Of a stretch of 64,000 nucleotides of DNA, positions 1 through 7,280 are shown piece by piece. Each line of letters begins with the position of its first letter. Position 1 is the stretch's first letter. Source of the DNA: MED-G116 sp038107835 (GTDB lineage: Bacteria; Pseudomonadota; Alphaproteobacteria; Puniceispirillales; Puniceispirillaceae); NCBI GenBank assembly GCA_038107835.1, contig JAYNHH010000007.1, positions 1-64,000 of the forward strand, written 5' to 3'. The notes under the pieces were generated by a model that was not told where the DNA came from, searched no databases, and saw only the letters and a list, made by a program, of their open reading frames with translations. Both the position numbers and the translations under genes were made by a program.

Positions 1-2
1 CT

Positions 3-392
3 GCCCTTGATGGCGAGGTTGAGGGCAAGAGCATCGCGATTTTGGGCCTTGCCTTCAAACCGGAGACGGATGACATGCGGGACAGCCCCTCGCTGGATAT
101 CATTCCGCACCTGTTGGCGGCGGGCGCAGACATCAGCGCTTATGATCCAAAAGCCATGGATGAGGCAAGGCATCTCTTGCCGGGTTCGGTTCATTTTGCG
201 GACAGTGCCGAAGACTGTATCGCTGGTGCAGATGCTGTTGTTCTGGTGACCGAATGGAACGAATTCCGCGCCCTGGCCCCGGCGCATTACCTTGCCGCGA
301 TGAAGGGCAGGGTCATGGTCGACCTGCGCAATATCTATGCGCCGGATGAAATGGCAGAGGCTGGGCTGAGCTACAGTTCAATTGGCCGTTAG
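3..392 (+). CDS. ugd: UDP-glucose 6-dehydrogenase, C-terminal part (cut by window edge)
   Basis: This is the last 129 codons of a UDP-glucose 6-dehydrogenase, which oxidises UDP-glucose twice to UDP-glucuronate with NAD for surface polysaccharide synthesis. The frame is open from base 3, so the Rossmann domain and catalytic Cys lie outside the window. Visible are the start of the UDP-binding domain (GLAFKPETDDMRDSPS), the VTEWNEF segment, and the closing VDLRNIY motif, all in their usual order. The TEWNEF signature favours UDP-glucose over UDP-GlcNAc dehydrogenases of the WbpA type. The gene ends tail to tail with a small leftward gene, the two stops overlapping by four bases. The sugar-nucleotide pair at 3321-5456 makes a link to polysaccharide synthesis reasonable but does not prove one pathway. 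Confidence 0.9.
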   Translation, partial: ALDGEVEGKSIAILGLAFKPETDDMRDSPSLDIIPHLLAAGADISAYDPKAMDEARHLLPGSVHFADSAEDCIAGADAVVLVTEWNEFRALAPAHYLAAMKGRVMVDLRNIYAPDEMAEAGLSYSSIGR

Positions 393-646
393 GGACAGGT
401 GAAAACGTCCCATTTGAGCCGTTCACCACGCAGCGCCTTGCAGGAATCCTCGGATTCCAGACCCTTATCCTGTCTTGTGATTGATTTGAATTTGGACGTC
501 TGCTGGATGAAATGGAAATGCCAGCTTTGGTCGACCTCGGCGCAATTGCACTGATCCTTTTCAGGGTGATGGCTCAACAGATGCGCTTCGGCCAGTGAAG
601 ACATCGCGGACAAACACAGTGCCGTTGTTATGATTACAGGTTTCAC
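389..646 (-). CDS. Small secreted cysteine-containing protein, unknown function
   Basis: I do not recognise this protein. From a GTG at 646 it is 85 residues long and begins with a plausible Sec signal peptide (short basic start, hydrophobic core, AEA just before the mature His-rich start). The mature part is about 60 residues with a CxC pair and two more Cys (EDSCKAL and the C-terminal FTCP), which would allow two disulfides in the periplasm. The frame stays open upstream to a TTG at 745, but that part would hide the signal peptide inside the protein, so I prefer 646. No good ribosome binding site is visible, which lowers confidence. Its stop overlaps the stop of the UDP-glucose dehydrogenase on the other strand. 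Confidence 0.45.
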   Translation of the reverse strand: MKPVIITTALCLSAMSSLAEAHLLSHHPEKDQCNCAEVDQSWHFHFIQQTSKFKSITRQDKGLESEDSCKALRGERLKWDVFTCP

Positions 647-918
647 GGTGGTGCGCCCCACTGTCTTTCCTCTGGCTGTTCCGGTCGCGGAGACGAGATT
701 GGTCTGCTGATGCAACCCGTCGACGTTATCACAGCATTGGATCAAACGACATAAGGCTCAACCACAATCTGCGTGCCAACAGACAACGTCAGATCGGCGC
801 ATATTGTTAGGCCTGCATGGAATTTTTGACGAAACTGGTTCTCTGGCCCGTTGATTTCCCCGGGAATCAGTCGCAGGTGACCGATTGGCACCGTGAAGGT
901 TTTGACATTTGTGAGATA

Positions 919-993
919 TGGAGCGGGTGAAGGGATTCGAACCCTCGACCCCAACCTTGGCAAGGTTGTGCTCTACCACTGAGCTACACCCGC
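919..993 (-). tRNA. tRNA-Gly(GCC)
   Basis: Read leftwards, the sequence folds as a full cloverleaf of 75 bases. The acceptor stem pairs GCGGGTG with CACCCGC, the D arm is GCTC/GAGC, and the anticodon stem is CAACC/GGTTG with loop TTGCCAA, giving anticodon GCC. The T arm has the standard TTCGAAT loop. The discriminator is T and the CCA end is encoded at 919-921. Just upstream (994-1060) is AT-rich sequence with a TTGAGA box, a possible promoter. A 15-base stretch covering its 5' end recurs at 3031. Confidence 0.95.
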
Positions 994-999
994 GTCGCA
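985..999 (+). repeat. Direct repeat, left copy (tRNA 5' end)
   Basis: The 15 bases TACACCCGCGTCGCA are identical to 3031-3045. They cover the first nine bases of tRNA-Gly (read leftwards) plus six upstream bases. Confidence 0.7.
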
Positions 1000-1422
1000 C
1001 CGAGGTGCTTAAGTATCTGTTTTTATGAACAAAATTTATCTCAAGTCTAACCAAAATGCCGCTTTTTGGGGTCAGAAAATCCCCAGTGACCGGCGGGAAA
1101 GGTGAGATAAACATGCCTGAAACCAGAGTGATTTCAAAACAGACACATTCAAATCGCGAACCGCTGGGCGATGGTATAATCCAGGACCAGCGCCCTTGCA
1201 AGAGGCAAATTACGCGATCAGCCGAGGATATCCGCGGTTTTTATAGTCATGAGCCGCCAAGGCAAGCTGGATGTTCAAAGAAGCGACGGGTTTTTGGCGT
1301 TGCGTTCCAGCATAGGGGGCGGCGTTTCAGCAAATCCATTGGCCATGACGGTGAAATGAGCGTAGCCGAAGCACGCGCGCCGGAGACAGGGCTGCCCTCG
1401 TTAACATTATGGGTCGCCCGGC
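994..1422. other. Intergenic region between tRNA-Gly and the poly-Gly lipoprotein gene
   Basis: No convincing gene is seen here. Bases 994-1060 are AT-rich and should carry the leftward tRNA promoter. Bases 1152-1213 resemble 3071-3131 with scattered mismatches and small gaps, and 985-999 is identical to 3031-3045, so part of this stretch is a diverged duplicate of sequence on the far side of the lipoprotein gene. A TATAAT-like string lies at 1174-1179 within the duplicated block. The rightward open frame across 1056-1634 mostly mirrors these repeats and the lipoprotein gene. Confidence 0.5.
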
Positions 1423-2280
1423 TCAGACTAACGCCGGTTGGCTTGGCGTTCGCAGCCGGTGGGAGGCCGGTGTTGATTCTGTTGGATCAACCGGCGCCTC
1501 TTCCAGATCTGGTTCAGATTGTTCTGGTGCCTCCTCTGATGTGCCGAATACCCGCTTTATCAATCTATCGAGCTGTTTGGTTATTTCAGCATACCGCTCT
1601 TCCAGAGAGCCTACCTTCGCCTCGAGGCTTCTGACCGTTGAGGTGAAGGTTTTGACAAACTGTTTGATTCTTTCGACGTCAGCGGTGGTGACGCCGGCGG
1701 GGACGCCCCCTTCTATCCAAACATTATGTTTGAAAGGGTCATAACCATCAGGAGATTGGTTTTTCAGACTCTCCTCGGTGGCATAACCCTGCACAACTGA
1801 ATGTGACAGGACCGAAATAACCGGGGCATTGGCGTTGGCTTTCAGAACCTCTGGGAGGTCGCCGGCATCCGTGCCGTCAGGGTTTTTATGCACAACGCCC
1901 GCGGCACTGGTATGCGCTATTCGGATATTGTTCTTCAGGCTGACGGGAACAGAGCCGTTGTACCGCCCTTGCGCATCGGTGCGGCCAATCAGATAATCCT
2001 CACCTTGCTCCCAGACGCCATCGCCATCATCCGGGTTCAGTTCACCATCACCATTGGCATCGACATAGACAGGCGCGCTCTGCACCGGCGGGTCCCACAC
2101 CGAACCACCTATTTGGCTGAAACCCTCTTCGGGTTTCCCGTCTGCTGGCGCTGGCGTTTCTCCCGTTCCCGAGGTTGCTGGACCACCACCGCCACCACCT
2201 CCTCCTCCACAGGCGACGAGGATCAGCGCCCAGAACGACATGCCAAAGGGCGTCAGGCTGGTCGTTGGAAGGTTTGTCAT
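1423..2280 (-). CDS. Poly-glycine lipoprotein with acidic repeat and C-terminal helix, unknown function
   Basis: The protein starts with a hydrophobic stretch ending in a clear lipobox (LVAC) followed by nine glycines, so it should be lipid-anchored after cleavage by signal peptidase II. The next part holds an Asp/Asn-rich loop (DANGDGELNPDDGDG) that resembles calcium-binding loops of the dockerin or EF-hand kind, then a YNGS-type beta segment. The last 110 residues are rich in charged heptad-like sequence and may form a coiled coil. From ATG 2280 it has 285 residues. The frame stays open to a TTG at 2535, and a TTG at 2313 has a better ribosome site (AGGGA) and adds basic residues before the hydrophobic core, so the true start is uncertain. 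No family is recognised. It stands alone in a gene-poor stretch. Confidence 0.6.
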   Translation of the reverse strand: MTNLPTTSLTPFGMSFWALILVACGGGGGGGGGPATSGTGETPAPADGKPEEGFSQIGGSVWDPPVQSAPVYVDANGDGELNPDDGDGVWEQGEDYLIGRTDAQGRYNGSVPVSLKNNIRIAHTSAAGVVHKNPDGTDAGDLPEVLKANANAPVISVLSHSVVQGYATEESLKNQSPDGYDPFKHNVWIEGGVPAGVTTADVERIKQFVKTFTSTVRSLEAKVGSLEERYAEITKQLDRLIKRVFGTSEEAPEQSEPDLEEAPVDPTESTPASHRLRTPSQPALV

Positions 2281-2551
2281 CCTTGGGCCGGTCTTCAACG
2301 ATGTGGTCTTCAACGGGGTAGTCCCTGCCAGCACATTGTGGATGAGGCGCGTTGGCGAGCCCGGCCCCGGCCCGTTTTCGGGCCATACCCCTCCATGACT
2401 GAAAGCATCTCTTTCAGTCGGTTGTGCGGGTCGCTGCTGATCTGTTTCAGCGGCCTTGCGACGATGTGGTTCTGCTACGTTTTGCATGGCATATACGGCA
2501 TCGGCGGCGTTCATGTCGCGCCGATGCGCCCTCAACCATAGAGGCAGACAG

Positions 2552-2566
2552 TTAACTTAAAGTTAA
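2552..2566. promoter_or_regulatory. Candidate CtrA-type binding site (TTAA-N7-TTAA palindrome)
   Basis: TTAACTTAAAGTTAA is a perfect palindrome and matches the known CtrA consensus of two TTAA half-sites separated by seven bases. It overlaps the putative -10 box of the lipoprotein promoter, the position expected for a regulator acting at that promoter. The assignment rests on the motif alone; AT-rich palindromes also occur by chance. Confidence 0.4.
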
Positions 2567-2590
2567 TTTTGACCAAGAAATTACTGTCAA
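2561..2590 (-). promoter_or_regulatory. Putative leftward promoter upstream of the lipoprotein gene
   Basis: Reading leftwards there is a perfect -35 box TTGACA (2585-2590), an 18-base spacer and a weak -10 box TTAACT (2561-2566). The -10 box is half of the TTAA palindrome listed separately. It would give a leader of about 270 bases if translation starts at 2280. Confidence 0.4.
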
Positions 2591-3030
2591 AACAGAAAAC
2601 AACATGTCGCCACCGCGAATCCGACCTGTTAAAGGTCGTCTTTCGCCAGCCTCACCCACCTCCGGTTCGTCCCGACGGCGTCCCGTCCGGCAGTGTGCGG
2701 TTTGTATGCGGGCACCCTAAGTCGTGATGATGGGTCCTGCTTCTTATATGAAAATGATATAGACAATGGTCATCGTGATTGCCTTTGATCTGCAGGTGAT
2801 ACATGTCTGGAGCCGGTTTCGCCTGTCAGATAAATTTCGCATACAAATTATGCGCATTTCCCTAAGCCCGCTTTTATGGCGTCAAAAGCAGCTGCAAAAC
2901 CGCCCGCCATTATGTCACGCAAATGTGATTGGAAATTAGGTTCAACCAGCTGTATTTATGAAGATATTCGCTTGGGATAAAAATCCGTTATGCGGGTTAT
3001 GCAGATTTATGACTGAGGCATTGTCTTTGT

Positions 3031-3045
3031 TACACCCGCGTCGCA
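3031..3045 (+). repeat. Direct repeat, right copy
   Basis: Second copy of TACACCCGCGTCGCA. No complete tRNA lies beside it. A second, diverged block of similarity follows at 3071-3131, matching 1152-1213, in the same order and orientation. Confidence 0.65.
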
Positions 3046-3320
3046 TCCACCTCTTGGGACGGGATGCGGTCATCGCGAACCGCAGGACGATAGCACAATC
3101 CAAGCGCCAACACCGTGCAAGCGACAAATGAACTTGCCGTACAGCGATGTGCCAAAACCCAGTCGCGCCCTCCCTGCAGGTGACATCGAGCTGTCAAGCC
3201 TGGCCCGATCCGTCTTTTGCCTGTCTGTCATGTCCGGTTGCCCTGCGCCCTGAATGCCCGTTATGTCACTCATCTGCACTTAACCTAGAACCCCACAGGG
3301 TGGTTACAGGGAAAGCGGTT

Positions 3321-4457
3321 TTATCCCGCGCTCTGGAGGGCGCCCTTCAAGGCGGCGACGATTACATCCTGTGTGTCCGCATCCATATAGGGGTGCATCG
3401 GCAATGACATGACGCATCTGCTGAGTCTGTCAGTGGTCTGCAGCGCCCCGCCAGCAACCGGAAAATGACTGTAGGGCGGCTGGCAATGCATCGGCACGGG
3501 GTAATAGATGGCGGTCGGCACGCCGGCAGCCTGCATTCTGCTGCAGACAGTATCACGGTCAACACCATCTGGCAGCTTGATTGTATATTGCGCCCAGCTG
3601 GATGATGCGCCGCCGGCGAGGCGGGGCGTTTCAACGCTGTTGCCAATTCTGTCCTGATATCTGTCAGCGACCTGCTGGCGCAACGCCAGCTCCTCGGCAA
3701 AAATATCCAGCTTGGCGTCAAGCACCACAGCCTGCATCGTATCGAGCCTGCCGGTCATGCCGATACGAACATTCTGGTATTTGTCCCTGCCCATGCCGTG
3801 AACTCGGCAGGACCGGATGATTTCGGCGATGCCATCATCGTCGGTGAAGACAGCCCCGCCATCGCCGTAGCAGCCAAGCGGTTTTGCCGGGAAAAAGCTG
3901 GTGCAGGTCACATGCGCCAATGTACCAACCTTGCGGCGGTTCAGGCTGGCGCCAAAACTCTGCGCGGCATCATCAATGAGCCATAGATTATTTGCCTCCG
4001 CATATTGCATCAAGGCCTGGTAATTGGCGGGCTGGCCAAACAGGCCGACGCCGATGATACCGACAATTTCAACATTAGCATCTCTTGCCGCTGCACAGGC
4101 ACCATCGAGTTGGCTGGGGTCGATGTTGAAGGTTACCGGGTCAACATCGGCGAAAACCGGAATGGCTCCCATGACGGGCATGACCTCGGCGCTTGCGGCG
4201 AAGGTAAAGGAGGGCACGATGACACCCTGGCCAGGTTTCAGGCCGAGCCCCTGCAACGCAAGCAGCAGCGCATCCGTTCCCGAGGAACAGGAAATATTGT
4301 GTTTGGCTCCAGACCATTCGGCAAGCCTTTCCTCAAGTGCCGTAATTTCCGGCCCCATGATATAGGCGCCATGGTCCAACACAGCAGCAAGGCCAACGTC
4401 AATCTTGTCACGAATACGGGCCTGCTGTGATTTCAGATCAATAAAGGGAATGCTCAT
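3321..4457 (-). CDS. DegT/DnrJ/EryC1/StrS-family sugar aminotransferase (WbpE-like)
   Basis: A 378-residue PLP enzyme of the sugar-nucleotide aminotransferase family, which adds an amino group to a keto-sugar nucleotide using glutamate. The family features are in place: SSGTDALLLAL near residues 58-68 for the cofactor phosphate, IDDAAQSFGA with Asp162-Asp163, and the Schiff-base lysine Lys192 in SFFPAKPLG followed by GDGGAVF. The ATG follows directly on the stop of the oxidoreductase gene (TGAATG), so the two are translationally coupled. Paired with such an oxidoreductase, the closest known functional model is WbpB/WbpE, which makes UDP-2-acetamido-3-amino glucuronate. The substrate is inferred from this pairing only; no acetyltransferase (WbpD) is in the window. 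Confidence 0.85.
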   Translation of the reverse strand: MSIPFIDLKSQQARIRDKIDVGLAAVLDHGAYIMGPEITALEERLAEWSGAKHNISCSSGTDALLLALQGLGLKPGQGVIVPSFTFAASAEVMPVMGAIPVFADVDPVTFNIDPSQLDGACAAARDANVEIVGIIGVGLFGQPANYQALMQYAEANNLWLIDDAAQSFGASLNRRKVGTLAHVTCTSFFPAKPLGCYGDGGAVFTDDDGIAEIIRSCRVHGMGRDKYQNVRIGMTGRLDTMQAVVLDAKLDIFAEELALRQQVADRYQDRIGNSVETPRLAGGASSSWAQYTIKLPDGVDRDTVCSRMQAAGVPTAIYYPVPMHCQPPYSHFPVAGGALQTTDRLSRCVMSLPMHPYMDADTQDVIVAALKGALQSAG

Positions 4458-5456
4458 TCAACCGGTCCTGTCGGGGCGTAAGGGTGTTTCGGTTTTGCCC
4501 ATGTCAAGCAAGGCTGCCTGCATGGTCTCCAAGGTGCGCTGCACTGCCAACGCCTCGTCGATATTGCTGGGAACCGGTTTGCCGGTCAGACAGCTGTCGA
4601 TGAAAGTGCGCATCTCATCCTTCAGCGGTTCGCCCTCGGCAACCGGAAGCGCTACCGGGCTGGCGCGCTCGATAATGAAGCTCTCATTGTCGGGGCGGAT
4701 GTGATCCTGAAACAGCACCAGCTTTTCCGGCCACGCTTTGGTGTCGTCAAAAACGAGTGATCCGGCCGTGCCGCTGACGGTGAGACGATGTTCTTTGTAG
4801 GGCGAAATCCAGCAGGTCTGCAGGGTCGCCGAGACACCGCCCGCAAAACCAAGCATTGTTGCCAGCGTATCAACGACACCAGGGGTGACATGGCTGGCAC
4901 CGGCACAACTGACCTTTGTCGGTTCGGAGCCGGTCAGCGCCTGAATGAGCGAGAGGTCATGGGGACATAGATCAAAAAGGACGGATTCGGTGTTGCGGAT
5001 CCGCCCCATGGCCAGCCTGTTTGCCTGGATATGTCGCAATGTTCCAATGGCACCTGCACGAACCTGTGCCTGCAGTTCGATGAAGGCGGCATGATAGCGG
5101 ATCAGGTGACCGACCATTACCTGCCGACTGTTCCTTTCGGCGGCAGCGGCAATTTTCTGCGCACCGGCAAGATCCAGTGCCAATGGCTTTTCAACATAGA
5201 CATGTTTGCCAGAATCGAGAGTGCGCGTTGCAAGATCCACATGGCTTGGCGCTGAGGTGGCAAGGACGATGCCGATGATGTCTGCATCCCCGAGCAATGC
5301 GTCAATGGATTTGGCGGTGACGTCGAATTGGGTGGCGAATTCCTCGGCGCTGGTCTGCGCCCTGTCCGCAACGCCGGCCAACACCCCCAGCTGCGCCAGA
5401 TTGCGTGCCAGATTGCGACCCCACATGCCGCAGCCAATTAATCCTATATTTGCCAT
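4458..5456 (-). CDS. Gfo/Idh/MocA-family oxidoreductase (WbpB-like)
   Basis: A 332-residue NAD(P)-dependent dehydrogenase. The N-terminal Rossmann fold shows GCGMWG at residues 8-13, the typical YVEKP motif at residues 87-91, and the catalytic-region MVGHLIRYH near 114-122, followed by the alpha/beta substrate domain with FDLCPHDLS. In this family the EKP lysine helps bind the sugar and cofactor. The gene is first in a two-gene unit with the DegT aminotransferase, with zero spacing. This pairing suggests oxidation of the sugar C3 hydroxyl before transamination, as in the Wbp pathway; that is inference from context. A possible leftward promoter lies at 5486-5514. Confidence 0.85.
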   Translation of the reverse strand: MANIGLIGCGMWGRNLARNLAQLGVLAGVADRAQTSAEEFATQFDVTAKSIDALLGDADIIGIVLATSAPSHVDLATRTLDSGKHVYVEKPLALDLAGAQKIAAAAERNSRQVMVGHLIRYHAAFIELQAQVRAGAIGTLRHIQANRLAMGRIRNTESVLFDLCPHDLSLIQALTGSEPTKVSCAGASHVTPGVVDTLATMLGFAGGVSATLQTCWISPYKEHRLTVSGTAGSLVFDDTKAWPEKLVLFQDHIRPDNESFIIERASPVALPVAEGEPLKDEMRTFIDSCLTGKPVPSNIDEALAVQRTLETMQAALLDMGKTETPLRPDRTG

Positions 5457-5485
5457 GTCAAACCGAGTTGTTGCATGCTGAGACG

Positions 5486-5514
5486 GGTTTACGGCGGCAC
5501 CAGATTCGCGTCAA
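5486..5514 (-). promoter_or_regulatory. Putative promoter of the oxidoreductase/aminotransferase pair
   Basis: Reading leftwards: -35 TTGACG (5509-5514), 17-base spacer, -10 TAAACC (5486-5491). The -35 is near consensus but the -10 is weak. Confidence 0.3.
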
Positions 5515-5604
5515 TAGTTGCATTTTGTAACATTCTGTTGAGGATGGGAGACGGCTTTAACAGGCCGCTGCCTTCTGCATCCGGTAAAATCAAGGGACCA
5601 AAAG

Positions 5605-6123
5605 ATGGACGCCTCATCCGCCTTCAAAGATAGCCTGCCAACAACACCTGAGTCGCTGATCGGCAAACTTGAATCCCTCAATGTTGTATTTACCTCGCAC
5701 CATCATCCGCCGCTGCGAACCGTCGAGGACTCGAAAGGGTATCGTGATAACATGCCGGGCATGCATGTGAAGAATCTCTACCTGCGTGACAAGAAGAAGC
5801 GCAATTATCTGATTGTTGCCGAGGAGGATCGTGTGATTGATCTGAAATCGCTGCATGCCATCATCGGCTCAGACCGACTGTCCTTCGGCAGTGCTGACCG
5901 GCTCTTTGAGATGCTTGGCGTCCGCCCGGGCGCGGTGAGTCCGTTTACCCTGATCAATGATCCGGAACATCAGGTCAGCCTTTCGATCGATGCAGAGTTG
6001 ATGATGGCGGAAAGGCTTTATTTTCATCCGCTGGTCAATGACATGACCTTGGGCGTGACACCCGAGGGGCTGTCGCGCTTCCTCGCGGCTACCGGACACC
6101 AGCCACAGCTGATCAATTTCTGA
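5605..6123 (+). CDS. YbaK/ProX-family aminoacyl-tRNA deacylase
   Basis: A 172-residue free-standing editing domain of the YbaK/ProRS-associated family, which removes wrongly attached amino acids (classically alanine from tRNA-Pro) in the cytoplasm. Supporting motifs are HHHPPLRTVEDS near residues 32-43, the basic YLRDKKKRNYLIV segment with the family's conserved lysine, GVRPGAVSPFTLIND, and HPLVNDMTLGV near the C-terminus, which together match the ProX/PrdX subgroup. The length matches the family. ATG 5605 follows a GGGA-type ribosome site. The exact tRNA substrate cannot be told from sequence. It is transcribed alone, with structured spacer DNA downstream before the thioredoxin gene. Confidence 0.88.
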   Translation: MDASSAFKDSLPTTPESLIGKLESLNVVFTSHHHPPLRTVEDSKGYRDNMPGMHVKNLYLRDKKKRNYLIVAEEDRVIDLKSLHAIIGSDRLSFGSADRLFEMLGVRPGAVSPFTLINDPEHQVSLSIDAELMMAERLYFHPLVNDMTLGVTPEGLSRFLAATGHQPQLINF

Positions 6124-6126
6124 ACG

Positions 6127-6226
6127 CCACCTTGTGGTGGATGAAATCTGTGCCTGAAACAGATATTCCCCGGATATCTGCCAGACCGGTCTTTGTCGTT
6201 CCACAACCCTTGTTTCATCGTTGTGG
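6127..6226 (+). other. Three consecutive stem-loops in the spacer before the thioredoxin gene
   Basis: Bases 6127-6140 pair CCACC/GGTGG around a TTGT loop. Bases 6160-6180 pair CAGATAT/ATATCTG around seven bases. Bases 6201-6226 pair CCACAAC/GTTGTGG around twelve bases. None is followed by a T run, so they are not standard terminators. They may form the structured 3' end of the upstream mRNA or a leader of the next gene. Confidence 0.45.
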
Positions 6227-6342
6227 ACACCTAAATTGAGGGCATGGTATCTGCAGGCGGCCTGCCCGTTTCCAGCTTTTGACGGGTTACACCAGAAGAG
6301 CGGGAAACAGACATTCGCCGACATTCAGATTTTGAGGGGAAA

Positions 6343-7242
6343 ATGGAACAGTTACTCTCGGGCGCAAGCACAACGCCCATCGATGTGGACATGAATAATT
6401 TCATGGCTGAGGTGATTGAGGGATCGTCCAGCTCGCCGGTCGTCGTCCAGTTCTGGGCACCGTGGTGTGGTCCCTGCAAACAGCTGGGGCCTGTTCTTGA
6501 AAAGGTGGTTGCGGGCAAGGGGGGCAAGGTCAAGCTCGTCCGCATCAATATTGATGACAACCAGCAGATTGCCCAACAGATGCGGGTACAGTCAGTTCCC
6601 ACCGTCTATGGGTTTGTCGACGGACAGCCGGTTGATGGCTTTTCAGGTGCACAGCCTGAATCAGCGGTTACACAATTCGTTGAAAAGCTGGCATCAATGG
6701 GTGGTGCCGGGGCTGATGTGGCAGAAATGCTGAGCGCAGGAGAAACCGCGCTGGCGACGCAGGATTATGATGCTGCCATGGGACATTTCCAACAGGTTAT
6801 GGGCCTCGAGCCAGAATCGGTTGCGGCGCTTGCGGGCGTTGTTCGATGCCTAACCGGAATGGGTGATGTGGCTGGCGCGCGCGAGGTCATCGACCAGCTC
6901 AATGATGAGTTTCGCGAACATGAGGCGATGCAGGTGGCAATTGCCGCCCTTGATCTCATCGAAAAGGCATCGGCGTCGGCGGATGGGCTGGATGCCGCAC
7001 AGGCGGCGGTCGCGGCTGATGGCAATGATCTGGAGGCGCGGCAGACATTGGCGATGGCACTTTATGCCAGTGGCCAGCATGCCGAAGCCATGGACCAGCT
7101 GCTTGAATCGATCAGGGCCGACCGTGCCTGGAACGATGAGGCTGCGCGCAAGCAGCTTCTGGAATTTTTCACGTCTCTGGGAGCTGCCAACCCCGATGTG
7201 ATGAAAGCGCGCCGCAGGCTATCAACGGTTCTGTTTGCCTGA
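6343..7242 (+). CDS. cnoX: Thioredoxin with C-terminal TPR region (CnoX/YbbN-like)
   Basis: A 299-residue fusion of an N-terminal thioredoxin domain (about residues 10-115) and a TPR-like helical region (about 120-299). The active site WCGPC is complete, with the redox pair Cys42 and Cys45, and the cis-proline segment SVPTVYGF follows about 45 residues later. E. coli CnoX has lost its first active-site Cys; here both are kept, so the protein should be able to reduce disulfides as well as bind clients. The TPR part carries the alternating Ala/Gly pattern expected. Family knowledge suggests a redox-aware holdase that hands proteins to GroEL or DnaK. ATG 6343 follows a GAGGGGA ribosome site. The next gene starts 38 bases downstream, likely in the same transcript. 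Confidence 0.88.
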   Translation: MEQLLSGASTTPIDVDMNNFMAEVIEGSSSSPVVVQFWAPWCGPCKQLGPVLEKVVAGKGGKVKLVRINIDDNQQIAQQMRVQSVPTVYGFVDGQPVDGFSGAQPESAVTQFVEKLASMGGAGADVAEMLSAGETALATQDYDAAMGHFQQVMGLEPESVAALAGVVRCLTGMGDVAGAREVIDQLNDEFREHEAMQVAIAALDLIEKASASADGLDAAQAAVAADGNDLEARQTLAMALYASGQHAEAMDQLLESIRADRAWNDEAARKQLLEFFTSLGAANPDVMKARRRLSTVLFA

Positions 7243-7280
7243 GGTCCTGTGGGGTCAATTGGTTACAATGAGGTTTTTTC

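Larger units (their letters stand above)
2281..3320. other. Gene-poor region between the lipoprotein and aminotransferase genes
   Basis: About 1 kb without a convincing gene. Bases 2281-2535 are an open extension of the lipoprotein frame. 2552-2590 holds the palindrome and promoter. 2600-3030 shows no clear structure and several stops in all frames. 3031-3131 holds the diverged duplicate of the tRNA-proximal sequence. Short frames here (2942-3127, 3070-3279, 3147-3407) have no recognisable product. Confidence 0.5.

Noticed and set aside
742..1201. Leftward open frames (742-963 and 758-1201) across the tRNA
   Set aside because: They run through tRNA-Gly and include the well-known spurious tRNA-derived peptide (VVEHNLAKVGVEGSNPF type). 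Not real genes.
1056..1634. Rightward 192-codon open frame
   Set aside because: It overlaps the lipoprotein gene on the other strand, lacks a ribosome site and resembles no family.
1888..2541. Rightward 217-codon frame opposite the lipoprotein gene
   Set aside because: It is a mirror of the lipoprotein gene, which has a lipobox and proper domain layout.
2942..3407. Short frames in the gene-poor region (2942-3127, 3070-3279, 3147-3407)
   Set aside because: No recognisable product or ribosome site, and part of the sequence is the diverged duplicate.
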